Part shown: positions 17,443 through 18,368 of the stretch, piece by piece | Layout: every line of letters begins with the position of its first letter | How positions within the stretch are numbered: position 1 is the first letter of the stretch | NCBI GenBank assembly: GCA_050701115.1 | Contig: JBOHER010000289.1 | Location: 1 to 18,368, forward strand | DNA length: 18,368 bases | DNA from: JBOHER01 sp050701115 | GTDB lineage: Bacteria; Actinomycetota; Actinomycetes; Mycobacteriales; Pseudonocardiaceae | Direction: 5' to 3' | The notes under the pieces: generated by a model | What the model saw: the letters and a program-made list of their open reading frames with translations, nothing else | What the model was told of the DNA's origin: nothing | Database searches by the model: none | Program-made: the position numbers and the translations under genes

Positions 17443-18107
17443 GCTCTCAGCATGTACCCGAGGCCGCGCACGGTGTGGAGCAACCGCGGGCCGTGGACTT
17501 CCGTCTTGCGGCGCAGCGCGCTCACGTGAACCTCGACGAGGTTCGGGTCGTAGTCGTCATACCCCCACACCTGGGTGAGGATCTGTGTCTTCGTCAGCGT
17601 CCGGCCCCGGTTTGCCGCCAGGTAGGCGAGCAGCCGCAACTCGGTGGCGGTGAGGTCGAGCGGACTACCGGCGCGGACGGCGACGCCTGCGTCCTCATCC
17701 ACGAGCAGGTCGCCGATCTCGATCGTGCTGGGGATGCGGCCGAGGCGGCGGAGCACGGCGCGCACCCGCGCCAGCAGCTCGGCGAGCGCGAACGGTTTCA
17801 CCACGTAGTCGTCGACCCCGCTGTCGAATCCGCGTAGCCGGTCCGGCACCGAATCCCGCGCGGTCAGCATCACGATCGCCGCGTCGGTCGACCGGCGGAT
17901 GTCCGCGCTGAGCTCGATCCCGTCTCGGCCAGGCAGCATCCAGTCGAGCACCACGAGATCGGGTCGGAAGGTGCCAAGCAGGTCAGGTACCTGTCTGCCG
18001 TCGCGAGTCGTCCGCACTTGATAGCCGTCGCCGGCCAGCGCGGTCGCCAACGCTTCGCACATGACCTCCTCGTCCTCCACGACGAGGATGCGTGCCTTCG
18101 ATGCCAC
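17439..18107 (-). CDS. OmpR-family response regulator
   Basis: A 222-residue regulator starting at a GTG at 18107 (VASKARILVVEDEEV); no earlier in-frame start is available. The receiver domain has the acidic pair Glu11/Asp12, phospho-acceptor Asp55 in VVLDWMLPGRDG, TAR with the conserved Thr at about 82 and the VKPF lysine at about 104. The C-terminal winged helix ends with QVWGYDDYDPNLVEVHVSAL and VRGLGYMLRA, which is the OmpR/PhoB pattern. It pairs with the histidine kinase that follows. Only 23 bases separate its GTG from the nearest repeat box upstream, so it is probably autoregulated and may be leaderless or nearly so. Confidence 0.95.
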   Translation of the reverse strand: MASKARILVVEDEEVMCEALATALAGDGYQVRTTRDGRQVPDLLGTFRPDLVVLDWMLPGRDGIELSADIRRSTDAAIVMLTARDSVPDRLRGFDSGVDDYVVKPFALAELLARVRAVLRRLGRIPSTIEIGDLLVDEDAGVAVRAGSPLDLTATELRLLAYLAANRGRTLTKTQILTQVWGYDDYDPNLVEVHVSALRRKTEVHGPRLLHTVRGLGYMLRA

Positions 18108-18130
18108 ACCAGAGATTGTGCACGGGACAC

Positions 18131-18185
18131 CTGAAGAGATGCTGAAGAAGCTCCTCCATGTTCCCCGGATTCAGCTCGGCTTCAG
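18131..18185. promoter_or_regulatory. Two mirrored 11-bp direct-repeat boxes, candidate response-regulator sites
   Basis: CTGAAG-N5-CTGAAG lies at 18131-18147 on the plus strand. The same arrangement, CTGAAG-N5-CTGAA, lies on the minus strand at 18170-18185 (seen on the plus strand as TTCAG-N6-TTCAG with an extra C before the second copy). Half-sites repeat every 11 bases, as expected for the head-to-tail dimers of OmpR-family regulators. The two boxes face each other about 39 bases apart, in the intergenic region between the regulator gene and the divergent secreted-protein gene. Confidence 0.55.
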
Positions 18186-18238
18186 GGTCGCCGGCACCTC
18201 GAAGCAGAACCACAACCACGAGGTACAAGGAGAAGGAC

Positions 18239-18368
18239 ATGAACCAGCGCTACGACAAGGGACTGCGCTCGTTGGTCGTCGGAGGATTGGCGGCGGCCGC
18301 GCTCGGCGGTGGCGCCTGGGTCGGCACGGCGCTGGCCGAGGAGACGCCCCCGTCCGGCACGCCCACCC
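18239..18368 (+). CDS. Secreted protein, N-terminal part (runs off window)
   Basis: An ATG at 18239 follows an AAGGAG ribosome-binding site at 18227-18232. The visible 43 residues form a typical signal peptide: a short basic start (MNQRYDKGLRS), a hydrophobic Leu/Val/Gly/Ala-rich core and an Ala-Leu-Ala cleavage site followed by EETPPSGTPT. The mature part is Pro/Thr-rich so far and cannot be identified. It is divergent from the two-component operon and shares the intergenic region with the repeat boxes, so it is a likely target of the regulator. Confidence 0.75.
   Translation, partial: MNQRYDKGLRSLVVGGLAAAALGGGAWVGTALAEETPPSGTPT

Noticed and set aside
16094..17578. 494-codon plus-strand frame opposite the histidine kinase
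   Set aside because: Ser/Arg/Thr/Pro-rich translation typical of antisense frames; the minus strand encodes a complete kinase with all boxes.

Overview
The window is high-GC DNA (codon third positions are mostly G or C) with frequent GTG starts and tightly overlapping genes. This fits a filamentous actinomycete of the Pseudonocardiales type, but the genus cannot be fixed from the sequence alone. No rRNA, tRNA, CRISPR array or intact transposase was seen.

The main content is a glycan-type gene cluster arranged as two convergent operons. The left, plus-strand arm (1 to about 4395) encodes the C-terminal part of a DUF1501 protein, a six-bladed NHL-repeat protein, an unusual glycosyltransferase-like protein, a UDP-glucuronate decarboxylase-like SDR enzyme, and the first codons of a further gene that is cut off. 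The right, minus-strand arm runs from about 14400 down to 7224 in this order: ABC exporter, two paralogous aminoglycoside-phosphotransferase-fold proteins, a second glycosyltransferase-like protein related to the left-arm one, a SAM methyltransferase, a NodB polysaccharide deacetylase and a GT4 glycosyltransferase. Five of its six junctions are 4-base ATGA stop/start overlaps and the sixth is an 8-base overlap, so it reads as one translationally coupled unit. The inferred job is to make sugar precursors, assemble a small glycan or glycoconjugate, decorate it by phosphorylation, methylation and deacetylation, and export it. One of the two kinase-fold proteins has lost the catalytic aspartate (HGG instead of HGD), which suggests an active-kinase/pseudokinase pair.

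Between the arms (about 4395 to 7260) lies a graveyard of broken accessory genes. It holds a truncated, frameshifted gamma-glutamyltransferase, a row of small plus-strand genes including Cys-rich ones (one 5'-truncated, one frameshifted, one apparently intact), a truncated toxin-antitoxin pair and other fragments. It appears to have cut off the gene that followed the decarboxylase.

To the right of the cluster (14582 to 15989) is an amidase-signature gene carrying an out-of-frame internal deletion that probably arose through microhomology. Beyond it is an intact, unrelated two-component system: an OmpR-type regulator and a histidine kinase, divergent from the start of a secreted protein. The divergent intergenic region holds two mirrored direct-repeat boxes with 11-base spacing, good candidates for autoregulatory binding sites.
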